Shown one piece after another: positions 1 to 11,080 of a stretch of 64,000 nt of DNA. The notes under the pieces are model-generated. The model saw only the letters and a program-made list of their open reading frames with translations, made no database searches and was not told the origin of the DNA. The stretch comes from Ziziphus jujuba (Eukaryota > Streptophyta > Magnoliopsida > Rosales > Rhamnaceae). The stretch is from contig NC_083389.1 in assembly GCF_031755915.1 (NCBI RefSeq), forward strand, positions 24,923,001-24,987,000. Direction: 5' to 3'. Positions within the stretch are counted from its first letter, which is position 1. Each line of letters starts with the position of its first letter. The position numbers and the translations under genes were made by a program.

Positions 1-893
1 TTAACTGACAGTTTATTTATTATTATTCCCACGATACCTTTCGGATATTGAGGGTCGTGAGGTGGGTGAATCGCACAGTTTACAGTTTAGTACATCGAAT
101 GGTTAATTGCATATGTTTGAATATATTGTTGGTTTTAAAAAAAATAAAATGGTGGTTATTGCTACACTGTAATAATTATTTTGTGGATTTGTGTCTATAA
201 TACGTTCATGCTCAATTCTTATATCTCAATTAAGACATTTTATAATATTGTAATGATCGTTCATTTTATACTTTTGAGCATCGATTTTATGATATTGAAT
301 GGGGTACAAGTTTGGGTTTTGTTAAATGATTTTAAACGGGGAACTTTTCTAACGAGAGGAATGAGAGGTCTTAAGAGAAAGATTTTGCTGAAGTAAATTA
401 TTATTTTCCTATTATACTATGCCACTCACTGAGATTTTCTTATCTCACATTTTATTTATTTTAAATTCGTTCCCCTAGGCTCAGGCAATTAGTAGTAGTC
501 TACCTCACGCACCATTCGTTACTTCGTTCTTCCATGACAGCAATAGTATTTATTTTTTCTTATCTTATCTTATCTTTTCGGACTCGTTTATTACTTATTT
601 GTACTCTCAGACTTCGTTAACACTCTTAGAATGCTTTGATATTAACTTTGGGACTCTGTAGAGACCATGGTATTTATGTTTTGGTATGGCCTGTAGTACC
701 TTAGGCCAGTTGTGGACTTTTATGCTGTTGTGGATTTATTTATATTTATATGTTGGGGTATTATTGATATTACCTATGTTGGTTGTCCACGTGTCAAGTT
801 GAGTTCCATTGGATATTCTTAGGATATGTCCAGTGGTACTTCACCAGGCAGGACCTCCAGGGAGATCTTGGAAGGGTTCCTGGGATCCTGTCA
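1..893 (+). repeat. 3' part of a decayed Ty3/gypsy 5' LTR (long-LTR family)
   Basis: The window opens inside this LTR. It ends in ..CCTGTCA at 893, three bases before a canonical primer-binding site, which fixes the boundary and the plus orientation. Stretches around 330-480 (a GGGGAAC block, then a CACTCACTGAGAT block) match, on the opposite strand, the LTR at 30574-33970, so both belong to the same long-LTR gypsy family. Its length and terminal sequences recall Tekay-like chromoviruses, but that clade assignment is an inference. No gene is seen inside; the 71-codon frame at 181-396 is not recognisable. Confidence 0.75.
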
Positions 894-896
894 GCT

Positions 897-908
897 TGGT
901 ATCAGAGC
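897..908 (+). other. Primer-binding site (initiator tRNA-Met type)
   Basis: TGGTATCAGAGC, the standard complement of the initiator tRNA-Met 3' end used by plant LTR retrotransposons. It lies three bases after the LTR terminus and defines the 5' start of the internal region. Confidence 0.9.
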
Positions 909-999
909 TCTAGGTTTTAAATTCCTCAAGGTTGTGCATTGCTGTACAACTCATCCTGTGTTTCGCCTTCCATACCTACCCTTTTGCTAGTGTTAATTA

Positions 1000-1615
1000 A
1001 TTTTGATTTATTCCGCCATATAGAAATTTTTCCTGGTGCTACGAGGAGGTAGACATAGTTTCTAGCAAGTTTCAGTTGAAAGTATAAATGCGTCCACTTA
1101 TTCGGAGCATTTTATTGAGCATCTGGCTCGATCACTCAAGAGGAGTGGGTTTTATTAGGTATTATGTTGATTAGACTCATAGACTTGGAGCAGTGGATTG
1201 TAATGACTCCACGGATCTTATGCAATGTTTGGTCAAGTGCAAGATCTTATTAGCTAGCTTTATGCTAGAGGGAAACTCGAGGAAGTGGTGGACAATTTGA
1301 AAGAACTAGAAGACATCACATTTGGACTTTGTTCAAGACTGCATTTCACATCAAGTTTTGTCCTCTAAACTTTGTTAAGATTGAGAGGTTAGAGTTGAGA
1401 CACTCACTCAGGATAGCAGGACAGTTTCTGAATACTAGTGGAGATTTAAAGAGCTATCAAAGTTTTGCCTAAACTTGGTTGCCGATGAGATTAATAAGAA
1501 AAAGAGGTTTCTCGATGGTTTGAGCGAGCTTACAGTGGTGAGCCTCTCAGGTGCCATTCAACCAAATTATTAGACTGTAAGAGATGTTGTCTTGGAAGCA
1601 GACAAGTAGACCATA
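1000..1615 (+). pseudogene. Gypsy gag remnant
   Basis: No frame stays open, but successive frames spell a typical plant gypsy capsid: a LEGNSRKWW-like segment near 1270-1300, then an aromatic-rich stretch, then VADEINKKKRFLDGL near 1478-1527 and a GAIQPNY...VVLEADK segment near 1552-1608. In the family this is the retrotransposon gag domain that packages the element RNA. Several stops and frameshifts break it. No protease, reverse transcriptase or integrase follows; LTR-like sequence begins right after, so most of the internal region has been deleted. Confidence 0.65.
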
Positions 1616-1620
1616 AAGCG

Positions 1621-3036
1621 TTTGACTAGGTTTGACTAAGTTTGACCAGGTTGACCAAATTTCACCAAGCGAATAGTGTGGGTCCAGATTTGACTTTTTC
1701 TATGATTTATATTTTAGTTTGATCAAGGTATCATTGGATAGAGCTCGTCGATACGAGTTCAAAGACTAGCGGCATGCCAAATTCCGAGCTACGAATCAAA
1801 AGTTACGGTTCTATGAAGTTCGGTTTCAGTATTTTATCTGTGTCCAAACCAGTCTAAGTGTTTTTGTCTGATAGCAACCCCAGGCTTATAAAAGCCTCAT
1901 TTTGTGTGCCAAATAGAGTCCCAAAACCCTAGAGCTCCTTTTTCCTTCACGAAACCTGAGGAAAAACACCCCAGCCTTTGGACCCGAACTGGGTCAAAAC
2001 GACCCATTTTTACCCACAACCGGGTTTACGCCGTTCAACCACCTCCGGCCACCACCTTGTTACACACACCAGCCAGAGAGGAGCAGAGGGAGGAGGCGAG
2101 CTCGGCCCTAAAATTTTCCGGCCACCGGACGCCTGACGTGCCCAAATCGAACCAGCGAAGCTCGACGGCTGGAGTTTTTCTCTCTCCTTAATTTGTGTGT
2201 TTTTCGGCCAACCCAGCTCACCCCATACCTCTATCCCACCATTTTCGACCTCTCTGAGTCCATTTCCGAGGTTAGATTGCCCAAAATCCCCACCATTTGA
2301 GAGATCCCTCAAGTTTAAACTCAGCCAAAACTTTACCTCGATTTTTCGGCCACCAGAGGAGTCATATAATTTGTGAATTTTGGAGATCGTTTGGTAATTT
2401 TCCTATTTTCAGGTTATTTTATTAATCTTTCGGATAAAATTAGACTGTGTCTGGACAACAATTGGTCAAATCAGTTGAAATTGGAGTTGGATTAGTGAAA
2501 TTAGATATTATTGGAACCTTTTTGGTGGGTCAATTGTGAAAAATTAGGCTTAGGGCAAAAAGCCCCAATTTGGAGTACCAGGTTCGAAGGGGACACGATA
2601 TAATTGGACCGTCCGATGTCCAATTTTGAAAATTTTAGAGTTCGATAAATTATTGTAAGGAATTTGGGTTATAATAATGCCTTTAGTTTAGTTATTGGAG
2701 CCTGAGAAATATTTTTATATTATGATAGGCACTGGTACTGAGACCGGAGGTGAGCCTACAGGAGAGCAGAGTTGAGCAGCATCTGTACAGTGAGTGGTTA
2801 TATTGTTTAAATTATTTTGGGCGTATTATAATGTGTATGTGTTTTGAATAATTTGGCATATATACCGTTTGATTGAAATGCTTGCTTTACGCGTATATAT
2901 AATATCTGCTTTCACTTATACAGGTTATCATTTTGTGTGGATTTTAATAAGATTTTCAGTGATTTCTAAATTCGATGAGTTCATAGTGAATTTGTGAATT
3001 ATGTTAATTAAATATTTTGGTATTTGAATTGAGATT
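1621..3036 (+). repeat. Decayed 5'-proximal part of the matching 3' LTR
   Basis: The GTTGACCAAATTT and CTCGTCGATACGAGTTC blocks near 1645 and 1743 match the reverse complement of 33640-33930, the 5' portion of the solo LTR at 30574-33970. The segment therefore looks like the 3' LTR of the element that starts before the window. The exact LTR start is not visible. The frames at 1904-2191 (plus) and 2010-2312 (minus) lie in this repeat, resemble no family and are probably not genes. Confidence 0.6.
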
Positions 3037-3204
3037 TCAGATTGACAATCTCTTTTGAGAATTAATTACTCCCTCTATAAAGGCATCCAGGTTGTGCTTA
3101 AATCTCTTAGCTTGAGCCCATGTGATCGATCCCGTCTACATCAGTATCGGGTCAGCACCCTGGCGGGTTGTTGGTTATGCAAGTTCGGGTGGATTCACAT
3201 GATC
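3037..3204 (-). repeat. Fragment of GyA gypsy LTR, 5' end
   Basis: Read on the minus strand, it matches the start of the GyA LTR at 22561-22690: the GGATTCTCATCA-like terminus near 3190-3204, the ITRAQAKRF coding tract and the ATAGGGAGTAATTAATTCTC block. Only about 170 bp remain and no partner LTR is adjacent, so it is a scrap. Confidence 0.75.
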
Positions 3205-3649
3205 AACTCTCTATCTCTTTCACTTGGAATAGAAGGTGACTGTGACAATAGACACCTATACTTGAAGCAATGTATTAAAAGTTATTATAATTTTACAATA
3301 TTAAGAAGTTTATATGTTTAATATTACTTTACTTTAAAGTTGTTGAGATATAACATTTTTGGGTAAAAACTTTTGAGATAAAACATGATAAAGCAAAAGA
3401 GCAATAAAGTAAAAAGGTCCTCATAGTCAAGTTGTTTTTTTGTATTTATAGGCTTTTTTAAGTGGTAAAAATTACTGAGAATATCCTTTAAGTTTCAGGG
3501 CTCAAACCTTGGGCCAAATAAATCCACCTCTCTCAATTATAATGAATTATAATGTTGATAAAAAAAAAAATCAAGTTGTTCTATCATGAGTAATTATTAT
3601 TATATTTCTTTGGTATTATCCTTCAAGTTTAATAGTGAAAAAAGGAAAA
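3205..3649. other. AT-rich spacer, no gene seen
   Basis: No coding, RNA or complete mobile-element feature is seen. Homopolymer runs occur near 3560-3570. The short frame at 3055-3321 is mostly translated LTR sequence. Confidence 0.5.
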
Positions 3650-3822
3650 TTTTCATTGACACTCCATAAGTCTTACCGTAATGTCACTTAAATCCTATAT
3701 TTTTGAAATATCAATATTTACCTTCTTTTATTTTTTTTTTCAAATATCAAAAGTGACTCATCTGTCGATTTTTTTCAATTTTCACCACTTAATTTAAACA
3801 ATTAAAGACCAAAAATGTAACA
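3650..3822 (+). repeat. Left arm of ~170-bp inverted repeat
   Basis: Its reverse complement aligns along most of its length with 6437-6600. The best block is ATGAGTCACTTTTGATATTT, present in the right arm near 6497-6516. Arms of this length with an AT-rich interior resemble a MITE or foldback DNA transposon. No terminal target duplication could be fixed by eye. Confidence 0.65.
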
Positions 3823-5596
3823 TACAGTGTATATATATATATATAATTATTTTTTTAAAGTTCTATAACTATTTTTTTAAAAAAGAGTTTTTTATCCTAA
3901 TAGGTTTGATTTATAAGGATATTTCAATTTTATTAGGAGATTGGAAAAAAAAAATTATTTACTCTATTTTTTGGTTTTATAACAAAAGGAAGGAAAAGGC
4001 ACGTTTATTTTATTTTTATGTTTGTTTTCAACTTTGCGATGCTAGGGTATCAGGTATGTCTTCCTCCTCTATTTCTTCTTTTTCTTCTAGCCCTAAATTC
4101 TATTTGGGTTACTATGAAGGGGTTTTGATTTTTAATTTAGGATTTTAGTTGAAGATTTTACAATTCTGAACAAGTTTTGGAGCATAAAAAGGAAGATCCT
4201 AAATCTTTGAACTTGATCAAGATTGGTTTTTCTGATCTTTTTATGTTATATGAGATTATTTGAGATTTTTTGGGATTGTAGAAGTAATGATTAAGGCTAA
4301 TTTGAAAATTTTTGTTCAAACCTAATCAGGAATTTATATGGGGATCTGTATAGGGTGAATATTCGAATTTATTTAAAATATTTAAAAGTTTCTCTTGGCA
4401 CTAAAATTTTTATAATGAAAATAGAATGTTTGTGAATCAGTATAAATTTATTTGAGGTGATTTGGATCTGTTTCGAGTTATTTTGAAATTTTGAATGTAT
4501 ACTTTCTCTCTGGTTTTTCTATGCTACTGCAGTATGGTTCATATGTAAAAAATTTCAAAACAGATGCGAATGAAATTTTTTTAATCTGAAAATTTTTATG
4601 CATTACCCTCTATATGTCTAATATTACAATGAAAAATTTAACTTTAAATTGCCTATATTTTGGCCGTGGTGATTTTCTAGGTTATCTATATTCAACTGTC
4701 TAAATTTATTTGCTGGTTAATTTAGCAAAGAATAAAATTTAATTTCAAATATTTTCGAGTATTTATTTGACCAAATAATTTTTTTATGGCATTTTTACTG
4801 TATATAGTAAAAATCTCTAAACATTTTACTTCTTTTGAATTTGTATTTTATTTTTAATGAATTTTTATTTAGATTGGACTCTCTATAAAATACTAATTTT
4901 TAGTTTCTGTCAATTAGTTACTAAATTTAATTTGACCATGTTTTTGAACTTTTTTTGGCTTTTATAATTTTATAGGAGTATAAATAAGTATCTAGTAGTA
5001 ATCTGTAAAATTTCAAACGAATACAAAATTTTATGAAATAGAAACAGATTGAACATTTTATGAAGGTTTCTGAAAATCTAATAATTTCAGTATTTCTTTA
5101 TTAACTTTGTAATAAGTTTTGAATAGTTTTTCATTATTTTTTTATGAAATTTTTTTTAATCACAGTTACTTATGCATGTACAGTACCTTTGTAATTTTTC
5201 AAATTTAGACGATGTCATTTGGATAAGGAATTAAATTCTTATTTAAAGACTGTTTATAGATTAATAGGTTTTTGTTTTATTTTTTGATGATTTGATGTTG
5301 TTGTAGGCTTATGATTTTAAAATTTGAGGGTTAGGCTATAATGGTATCAACTCTTATTCATTTAATTTGAATTTAAGAGCTTGATTTTGGGATTTATATG
5401 TAAGATAATTATGGTATGTGATAGTTTTGTTTTATACTTTTGAAAGACTGTTGGTGTTATCCATAGGTTGTTAATCTTTTGTGGACTTTAGTGATCAAAG
5501 TAAGTTATTGGACTTTTTCCTGAAACCGTAGCAAATATGTAATTATGATATGTTATTGATTTATTTGTGTTTTTCTATAACTTTATGTTTTATCAA

Positions 5597-5627
<31 letters not shown>

Positions 5628-6436
5628 GTACAAATATAATGGGTTGGATAATTGATATATGTATCTATGCTTTAGTTGTTAGTACTTATAGGCATTTAAG
5701 TGATATGTTATAATATGTTTTTGGGTGTTGAGATGAATCATGTTATAGTATTTCCTTAGTGATTTATGTTTCCTTACCTTCGGGTTTAGACGTATTGTTT
5801 CATGTAAGAGGACCTATTGATGATCATAGTAAGGGTATGACTCATACCTTCAGGTTTGAGTGCTTGTTTTTATTAAAATTTTCCCACTTATTATAGGCCT
5901 CACATGCAAGTTGATACGGATTACCGACGGATAAAATTATGTTATAACAAGTCCTTCTAAGTAATTAACAATTAGAGTTTATATGAAAATTATGCTTATG
6001 TTGTTAAAGATTATTTTTGGATATTTAATTGTTATCATTTTAAGTATTTTTTTATTTTTGTATTTATCAAAAGCTTAGCAGCTTGCTGAGTTTTATACGC
6101 CTTATTTATTGTTATGATTTCGGATGTACCATAGTTTCAAGATAGCTGGATTTGGCATAGGATGATGGTGTTTTAGTCTTTTTTTTTTTTTTTTTTTTTT
6201 TTTATATTGGTTAGTTTGGAGGATCTTTTGGGTGTTGGAGTTTATTTTGTTCATTTTTATGGAGATATTTTTAGATATTATTTATTAATGATGTTTAGAG
6301 AGTTTTTATGTTCCGCATTATAAATTTTATTAAGTACTTTAAGTATGACTTTTATCATATTCTAAGTATATAGACTTGGGGTGTAACAAAAAAAAAAATT
6401 AAAAATCGATATTTTGTAATTGAATAATATAATTAA
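3823..6436. other. 2.6-kb AT-rich interior between inverted repeats
   Basis: No reading frame of note beyond 80 codons at 3906-4148, which resembles nothing known. There is a poly-T run at 6179-6203 and a TA run near 5602-5626. A GGGGTGTAACA terminus at about 6379-6389 could be the end of a long-LTR family member inserted between the arms. A matching opposite terminus was not identified, so the content is left undetermined. Confidence 0.4.
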
Positions 6437-6600
6437 AATACAATTTTGGCATTTAATTGTTAAAATTAACTAGCAAAAATTAATATAAATTGGTAAATGA
6501 GTCACTTTTGATATTTTTAAAAAATAAAAAAGAGGTGAACAATGAATTTTCAAAAATGTGAGATTTAAATAATATAATAACAAGGGTATAAATGATATTC
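6437..6600 (-). repeat. Right arm of ~170-bp inverted repeat
   Basis: Inverted partner of 3650-3822 (see that entry). It ends next to a 26-base poly-A tract at 6608-6634. Confidence 0.65.
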
Positions 6601-6872
6601 ATCCATTTAAAAAAAAAAAAAAAAAAAAAAAAAACCATGAATGCTAATGATTACGTGGTTGCCTATCTTGATTGGCAACATAGAGATCTTTTACTCCATC
6701 TGTCCACACTAACAATCCACCTTTCTCCCCCAAAAGGGAATTTTAGTAAATAACCAAATATAATACTTGAACTAAGTTTCTTGTTGGTAATTTTTTTTAC
6801 ATCCCCCCCTCCTGGAGCCCAGGTATCATACACACTCTCAAAATAAAGAGCCTTGAACACTAGAAGAAAAGC

Positions 6873-7018
6873 ACCTATACCTAACAAGATTAAGTGAATC
6901 AAATTGTAGTCATTTTATTTCTAGATTTCCATATGTAGCCGCAGAATGGAACCTATGCCTAACAAGTTTAAGTGAATCCCTAAATTTGTAGTCATTTTAT
7001 TTCTATATTTCCATATGT
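6873..7018. repeat. Tandem duplication, two ~66-bp units
   Basis: Units 6873-6937 and 6951-7018 both run from ACCTAT.CCTAACAAG to CCATATGTA with a few substitutions and one small insertion. No coding content. Confidence 0.7.
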
Positions 7019-7480
7019 AATCTAACAATGGAAAAGATTCTTTGAGAGTTTCAGTCCTAAAAGTGCATGATAAATAATATCAAAGCCCAAAATTGCAGAG
7101 GAAATTAAGTAAATTACTCCAGGCACAAAGTATGGAAAGGTGTCTAGAACCTCCACCCTGAGACCTACCCCCCAACCTAGAGTAGCTAGGTGGGAGTAAA
7201 ATTAATCTTTGTTTATACATAAACTTTTCTGGTATGAAATAAGCTGAGTAAGACATCCATTTTTCAATAAGCGTGTAAACGAGGAGCTCTACCTAAATGA
7301 GCTATAGCCTTTATGCTTATGATACATATTTTAAACATGTAGATAATTTCTTGACAAGATGATTATTACATAATCCAACATCATATCTCTTCGATTCATT
7401 TGATTGGTATTGCTTATAAACAATATTCCATTTATAATCTATCAATGTGATAGGTTACACTTGTTTCTCTTCGTGATGAT

Positions 7481-7930
7481 AAATGACCTACTTGATACTA
7501 AGTTCAATCTTTTTTTTTTCCCTCTCCACTTGTACTAATCTGCCTGCTTGACTTCTTATATTTAAAGTGATTTGTGTATCTACTCTAATGATACTATTGT
7601 TCTATACCATTATAGAAGAATATTCGGATAAAATTTGCACTTTCTTGGGAATGAAAAAAAAAATGGATTTACTTTCATTGGTATTTTGGCTTAAATTCAT
7701 TTGACAAATGACCTACTTGATACTAAGTTCAATCTTTTTTTTTTTTCCCTCTCCACTCGTACCAATCTGCCTGCTTGACTTCGTATATTTAAAGTGATTT
7801 GTGTATCTACTCTAATGATACTATTGTTCTATACCATTATGGAAGAAGAGTCGGGTAAAATTTGCACTTTCTTAGGAATGAAAAAAAAATGGATTTACTT
7901 TCATTTGGTATTTTGGCTTAAATTCTTTGA
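7481..7930. repeat. 225-bp direct tandem duplication
   Basis: Unit 7481-7705 (starting AAATGACCTACTTGATAC) is repeated at 7706-7930 with scattered differences and different homopolymer lengths. It sits just upstream of the plastid-like segment and may be part of the same insertion, but I could not assign these 450 bp to a plastid gene. Confidence 0.85.
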
Positions 7931-7934
7931 CTCC

Positions 7935-8870
7935 TTGATACTCAAGCAAATCCTCTTTTTTTGAGGACTGAATACAACCCTATCGTCCCATATTTAGTAA
8001 TTCCTAAATTTTTTTTCTTCTGTATTAAGGATCATCAAAATAAGTAAAAATAATATTTCTATGAAAAATACCATTTATCGGTATTTCAATCGAAATAGTG
8101 GGATGCATTAGTTCTTTCTCTCGTTTTTTAATCCATGGGAATGGAATGGTGAATCTATTTTGTCAGCTCTTTACCAATAAAAATAAATTAGAATTCTTGT
8201 GTAGAATAGAAGGAATCATGAGATTACAATGAACTTTATATATGATTTGATTAAATTCTGAATAATCACAGATGATGCTTTCTTTTTTTACCAGAAAGAC
8301 CTGAACTAAAGAATTTGTGTTTTACTTGATCATTATTTATTGGATTTCCTGAAAGGCTAGAAAAAAGTTTTTCCTTTGGTAGAAATAAAATGAACATTCA
8401 TTTGATCTTGACCTTTATGGAGTGAAGGGGGGACTACACTAGATAGGCACAAACCTCCTGATAATATCCATAAATGACTTGTTTTTGGTAAGAGATGGAC
8501 ATTACTATATGTAAATTCCAAAGAAGTAAAATCCAAATATCTGAGAGATAGAGAGAGAGGTAGGAATTTATCAAATCAACCGCACTCCTTCATATACGTC
8601 GTCAGGAGTCAACCGCACTCCTTCATATACGTCAGGAGTCCATTGATGAGAAGGGGCTGGAAAAGTGATAATCTAGAACTTAGAGTTGTAAATTATATTC
8701 TTTATGGAAATGGCAAATCAATTCGGGGAATTTCTGGCACAAGCATTCAATTAGTTGGACTTGTTTACTGTTGAACTGGGACCAAGACAAAAAGGCTTCT
8801 TCTATTGAAGAGGCCCGTGCTTCCTTTGTTGAAGTAAGTACAAATGGTAATCATTTCCATCTTTAGAGCT
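7935..8870 (+). pseudogene. rpoC2: Plastid rpoC2 fragment in nuclear DNA (NUPT)
   Basis: Plastid rpoC2 encodes the beta'' subunit of the plastid-encoded RNA polymerase. At 8683-8850 the plus strand reads, with one frameshift, [29 protein letters not shown] and [13 protein letters not shown], a stretch I recognise from RpoC2. Upstream, segments such as [15 protein letters not shown] (about 8344-8388) are compatible with the same protein. Stops, frameshifts and a 30-bp tandem repeat at about 8578-8637 show it is not expressed. It is surrounded by nuclear repeats, so it is a transferred copy. The left boundary is uncertain; the right one is near 8860-8870. Confidence 0.7.
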
Positions 8871-9724
8871 TTCTTTGATCTCTTTAGCACTCCTTAGATT
8901 GTCCCATTGTGTTGTCTAATGCTTGATGGGCACAAGAGCCTAATACCAAAAATCCATACGGAAACCAAACACGTCTCACATATCATTAACTATACGAAAT
9001 ATTTGCCTAATGTACAAATAAGGTAAATTGTCACTGAACTGTTATTACCAAAAAAAATTGTCATTATGCTACTTTTGATTTAACACATAGTTATACCTAT
9101 GCATTTGGTTCATTTCCCTGCTCTCGTTTTTCTCATTTCTCCATAGTCTTAATCAACATAGATGTGTTTCAAATTTTGCTTAAAAATTAATAGTGTATAT
9201 TCCATTGTGCCCATATTAGCAAACACATTTGTTTTAATTGTTGACAAAAGAAAAATATGTGAATCATGTTAAATTTTTTTTCAATTTTTTTAAAAAAAAA
9301 TGATTAATTTTAACATATATTTATTTTATATAGATTGTTAATGCAAATGGAAGCTAGTTCCAAAAATTCTAACAAAAATAACTTTCATGACAAGAATGAC
9401 TTTCAGGTTATTTAGCTCACTCCTTCCTTCATGTATTCCAATAGTGTGGCTTTCTCTTTCTTTGTTATCTTCAACAACGACAAAAAAGTTCCAGGACTAA
9501 TACAATAATACTGACACTGCGTGTCAAACTTTTATAGTCAAAGTTTTATCTAAATTTTTTCTCTGTCACATCACATGTATAACAACTATCTTGAAATAGT
9601 TTTAAATCAACGACTTGCTAATCCTTGGTGGCCTTACCCTCTAGCCAGGCCTGAAAACTAAAATGTATTATTTTATTTTATTAGATGGGAGACTAACAAC
9701 CAAAAAACTAAAAACAATGTTTCT
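8871..9724. other. Intergenic AT-rich DNA, no gene seen
   Basis: No recognisable coding, RNA or complete repeat feature was found on either strand. Confidence 0.5.
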
Positions 9725-10018
9725 TAGGTTGGCAAGAAAATCAGACATCTTATTAAATTTCCTAAACACATGTACAATACAACTAGCAACTAAATCAGCA
9801 CATGAATGGTTAGGATCCCTATCGGCCTTAATCCAATAATTGAGTCAAGTTCCACATGCACTTTTCGAAAACCAAACGACCCCAAGCTTCAACAAGAATA
9901 ACACCTGCCATTACCTAAGTTCACAGTAAAACCAGCAATTAATCCAACAGCCTTTGCAATTCCTAGTCGCTCCTCCAGATCTAGCTGATCTAGTCGAAGC
10001 TCTAAAACTTCCATCAGT
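9725..10018 (-). pseudogene. LINE-type RNase H domain remnant
   Basis: The minus strand reads TDGSFRASTRSA, a GGATRNCKG-like segment, then after stops and frame changes HSCADLVASCIVHVFRKF and MSDFLANL. This is the order of the plant RNase H-like domain (RVT_3) found at the C terminus of many plant non-LTR retrotransposons: TDGS catalytic start and a final HV.R..N...D.LANL segment. No reverse transcriptase lies upstream, so only the tail survives. A host RNase H-like pseudogene is an alternative origin. Confidence 0.6.
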
Positions 10019-11080
10019 AAAGTAAAATAAAAAATATAATGTTTAGTCAGGCTATAAATATATAGGATCTTTCACAAAAGGACAGCTATATATTTAAATG
10101 TATAATTTTTAATTTTTTTAGAAATAGAAATTTCCATAAATATATATATATATATAAAACTAAATCCAAATCAAATCTTTAATGTAAGAACTAACAACAA
10201 AATTTTCTTTTTCATTTAATGGATTATATCAAAAGTTGAAATTTAAAAGTACATTTATTATTAACTGGATCCCAACAGGATTCATTTTTTTTAAACAAGA
10301 TTTTAATATATTACTAAATCTATATTTGATAATTTCTTAAATTTTAACTCTCTCTGATCTCTGATGTGTTCAAATGGTTAATAAAGGAAGTTTTGACATT
10401 AAAACTATTAGATTGCCTATAGTACTTGTTTGCAAGGATTTTTATTTTTTATTTTTTTGATTGATTTTGATTTCATTTTTTTCTTTTTTCTTTTTTTTCT
10501 TTTTTTTCATATGGCACAATTCGCTCTTAAATATTTAAGTTGCAATTTGGTGTTTATTAAGCCTTATTTTGAAATTGTCAAAATTTTAAGGGAATCTAAT
10601 TTTTAAAATTTATTTTTTTGGAGTCAATTTTCTTCAATTTTCTTAGAGTTATTTTTCGTACTCTTTGGTTAGTAATAAAATAGATTAGGAGTTGCAAATA
10701 AATTAATTAATCAATTTGTTTCTTAAAATTGAGAATAAAATTGTTTTTAATTAAAATACATAAAATCAAGTTTCTAAGGAATCTTAGAGTGATGCATTTT
10801 CAGGAGAAACCTGTTTTCACCATACTTTTTTAAATTGTGAAAATTAGTTTTTCATCGGTTTTAGAACTTCCACGTTTTTAAAATCATCCAAATATAAGAA
10901 AATCTTTCTTTCTCAGATATTTTCAAATTTCCACCAATTATGACACTTCCCTAATAGGACAAAGTATCCCCAACATTGTTTTAGTTTTTGCCCTTGTTAT
11001 CTTTCATGTGACACTTCTAATAGATGAGTGTTTACCAATTACTGTAACTATATTAATTTAAAAAATAGTGTAAACTATTT
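10019..11080. other. Intergenic AT-rich DNA, no gene seen
   Basis: Contains a TA run at 10140-10158 and poly-T/CT tracts near 10440-10510. No NB-ARC or coiled-coil coding sequence is seen here, although an NLR LRR region follows. Confidence 0.5.

Noticed and set aside
6379..6389. GGGGTGTAACA as the end of a solo LTR filling the interior of the inverted repeat
   Set aside because: No matching opposite terminus or target duplication could be located near 3823-3850, so I did not call an element.
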